Shown here piece after piece: positions 63,841 to 64,000 of a stretch of 64,000 nucleotides of DNA (position 1 is its first letter; each line of letters begins with the position of its first letter). Origin of the DNA: Magnetospirillum sp. SS-4 (GTDB taxonomy: Bacteria; Pseudomonadota; Alphaproteobacteria; Rhodospirillales; Magnetospirillaceae); NCBI RefSeq assembly GCF_902729425.1, contig NZ_CACVCH010000051.1:1-64000 (forward strand). The letters are read 5' to 3'. Below the pieces are notes generated by a model. The model saw nothing but the letters and a program-made list of their open reading frames with translations, was not told the origin of the DNA and searched no databases. Position numbers and translations under genes: made by a program.

Positions 63841-64000
63841 CATCCTCCGACATCGCCCTGGTCGCCGATATCGGCGGCACCCACGCCCGTTTCGCCCTGG
63901 TGGACGACGGCGAGGTTCTCGACCCGGTGCAATTGCGCTGTGCCGATTACGACGGCCCGGTCAGCGCCGCCAGGGCCTTCCTGACGACGCATTTTCCCAA
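63837..64000 (+). CDS. glk: glucokinase, N-terminal part (runs off the window)
   Basis: The first 54 codons are present, overlapping glgA by four bases. The N-terminal phosphate-1 motif LVADIGGTHARFALVDDG marks a ROK-unrelated, Glk-type glucokinase that phosphorylates glucose with ATP. The position beside glgA suits sugar storage and use. Confidence 0.85.
   Translation, partial: MTSSDIALVADIGGTHARFALVDDGEVLDPVQLRCADYDGPVSAARAFLTTHFP

Overview
The window is high-GC bacterial chromosome with tightly packed, often translationally coupled genes. Gene content (COQ9 beside rpsU, a CysK-linked Rrf2 regulator, CoaBC-Dut, a one-polypeptide indolepyruvate:ferredoxin oxidoreductase, and a cheYAW-mcp-cheRDB operon) points to an alphaproteobacterium, most likely a Rhodospirillales member close to Magnetospirillum/Azospirillum. 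That placement is an inference from gene content and protein style; no rRNA is present, and no magnetosome gene was seen.

Layout. (1) 1-1431: AT-richer edge of a decaying integrated element, with a nonsense-broken trypsin-like protease and an AlpA-type regulator whose start is disturbed, ending at the 3' end of tRNA-Lys(CTT) (1432-1507). (2) 1691-15155: housekeeping and metabolic genes: TrpB2, asparagine synthase, a dihydroorotase-family enzyme, a PAS histidine kinase, a DUF59/NnrS-like pair, MsrB, an amidase and a very large duplicated TPR/glycosyltransferase-like protein. (3) 15191-23277: ssb, a one-polypeptide indolepyruvate oxidoreductase with a coupled unknown gene, a sugar-nucleotide epimerase, an unknown 493-residue protein, a lone PxpB and a GIY-YIG protein. 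(4) 23274-30099 (minus): a CoA-thioester catabolic operon (2-aminobenzoate/benzoate-type CoA ligase, TetR, two SDRs, acyl-CoA dehydrogenase, two crotonases) preceded by two perfect TetR-type palindromes. A thioesterase and an HSL-family hydrolase follow.

(5) 32530-43253: a complete chemosensory operon (STAS, CheY, CheA, CheW, receptor, CheR, CheD, CheB, an unknown protein, a ParA-like ATPase). Divergent from it is a photoactive-yellow-protein-like PAS protein that keeps the pocket Tyr and Glu but has Trp where the chromophore Cys should be. (6) 43225-51840: an SDR, a tandem GNAT protein, a LysR regulator, the two-subunit IorAB, a single-domain response regulator, COQ9, rpsU and a LuxO/NtrC-type regulator. 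(7) 51988-60884: radA, cvpA, purF, an SDR, coaBC, dut, an Rrf2 regulator, cysK, moeB and a DsrE-like gene. (8) 60889-64000: divergent glycogen genes glgC and glgA, with glk running off the end.

The most interesting items are the chromophore-less PYP-like protein beside the che operon, the che-linked ParA with a hydrophobic C-terminus, the broken protease at the element edge, the TPR-GT-FkbM-TPR-GT protein, and the operator pairs upstream of the catabolic operon and of cysK. Residue positions are counted by eye from the chosen starts; those marked 'about' may be off by a few.
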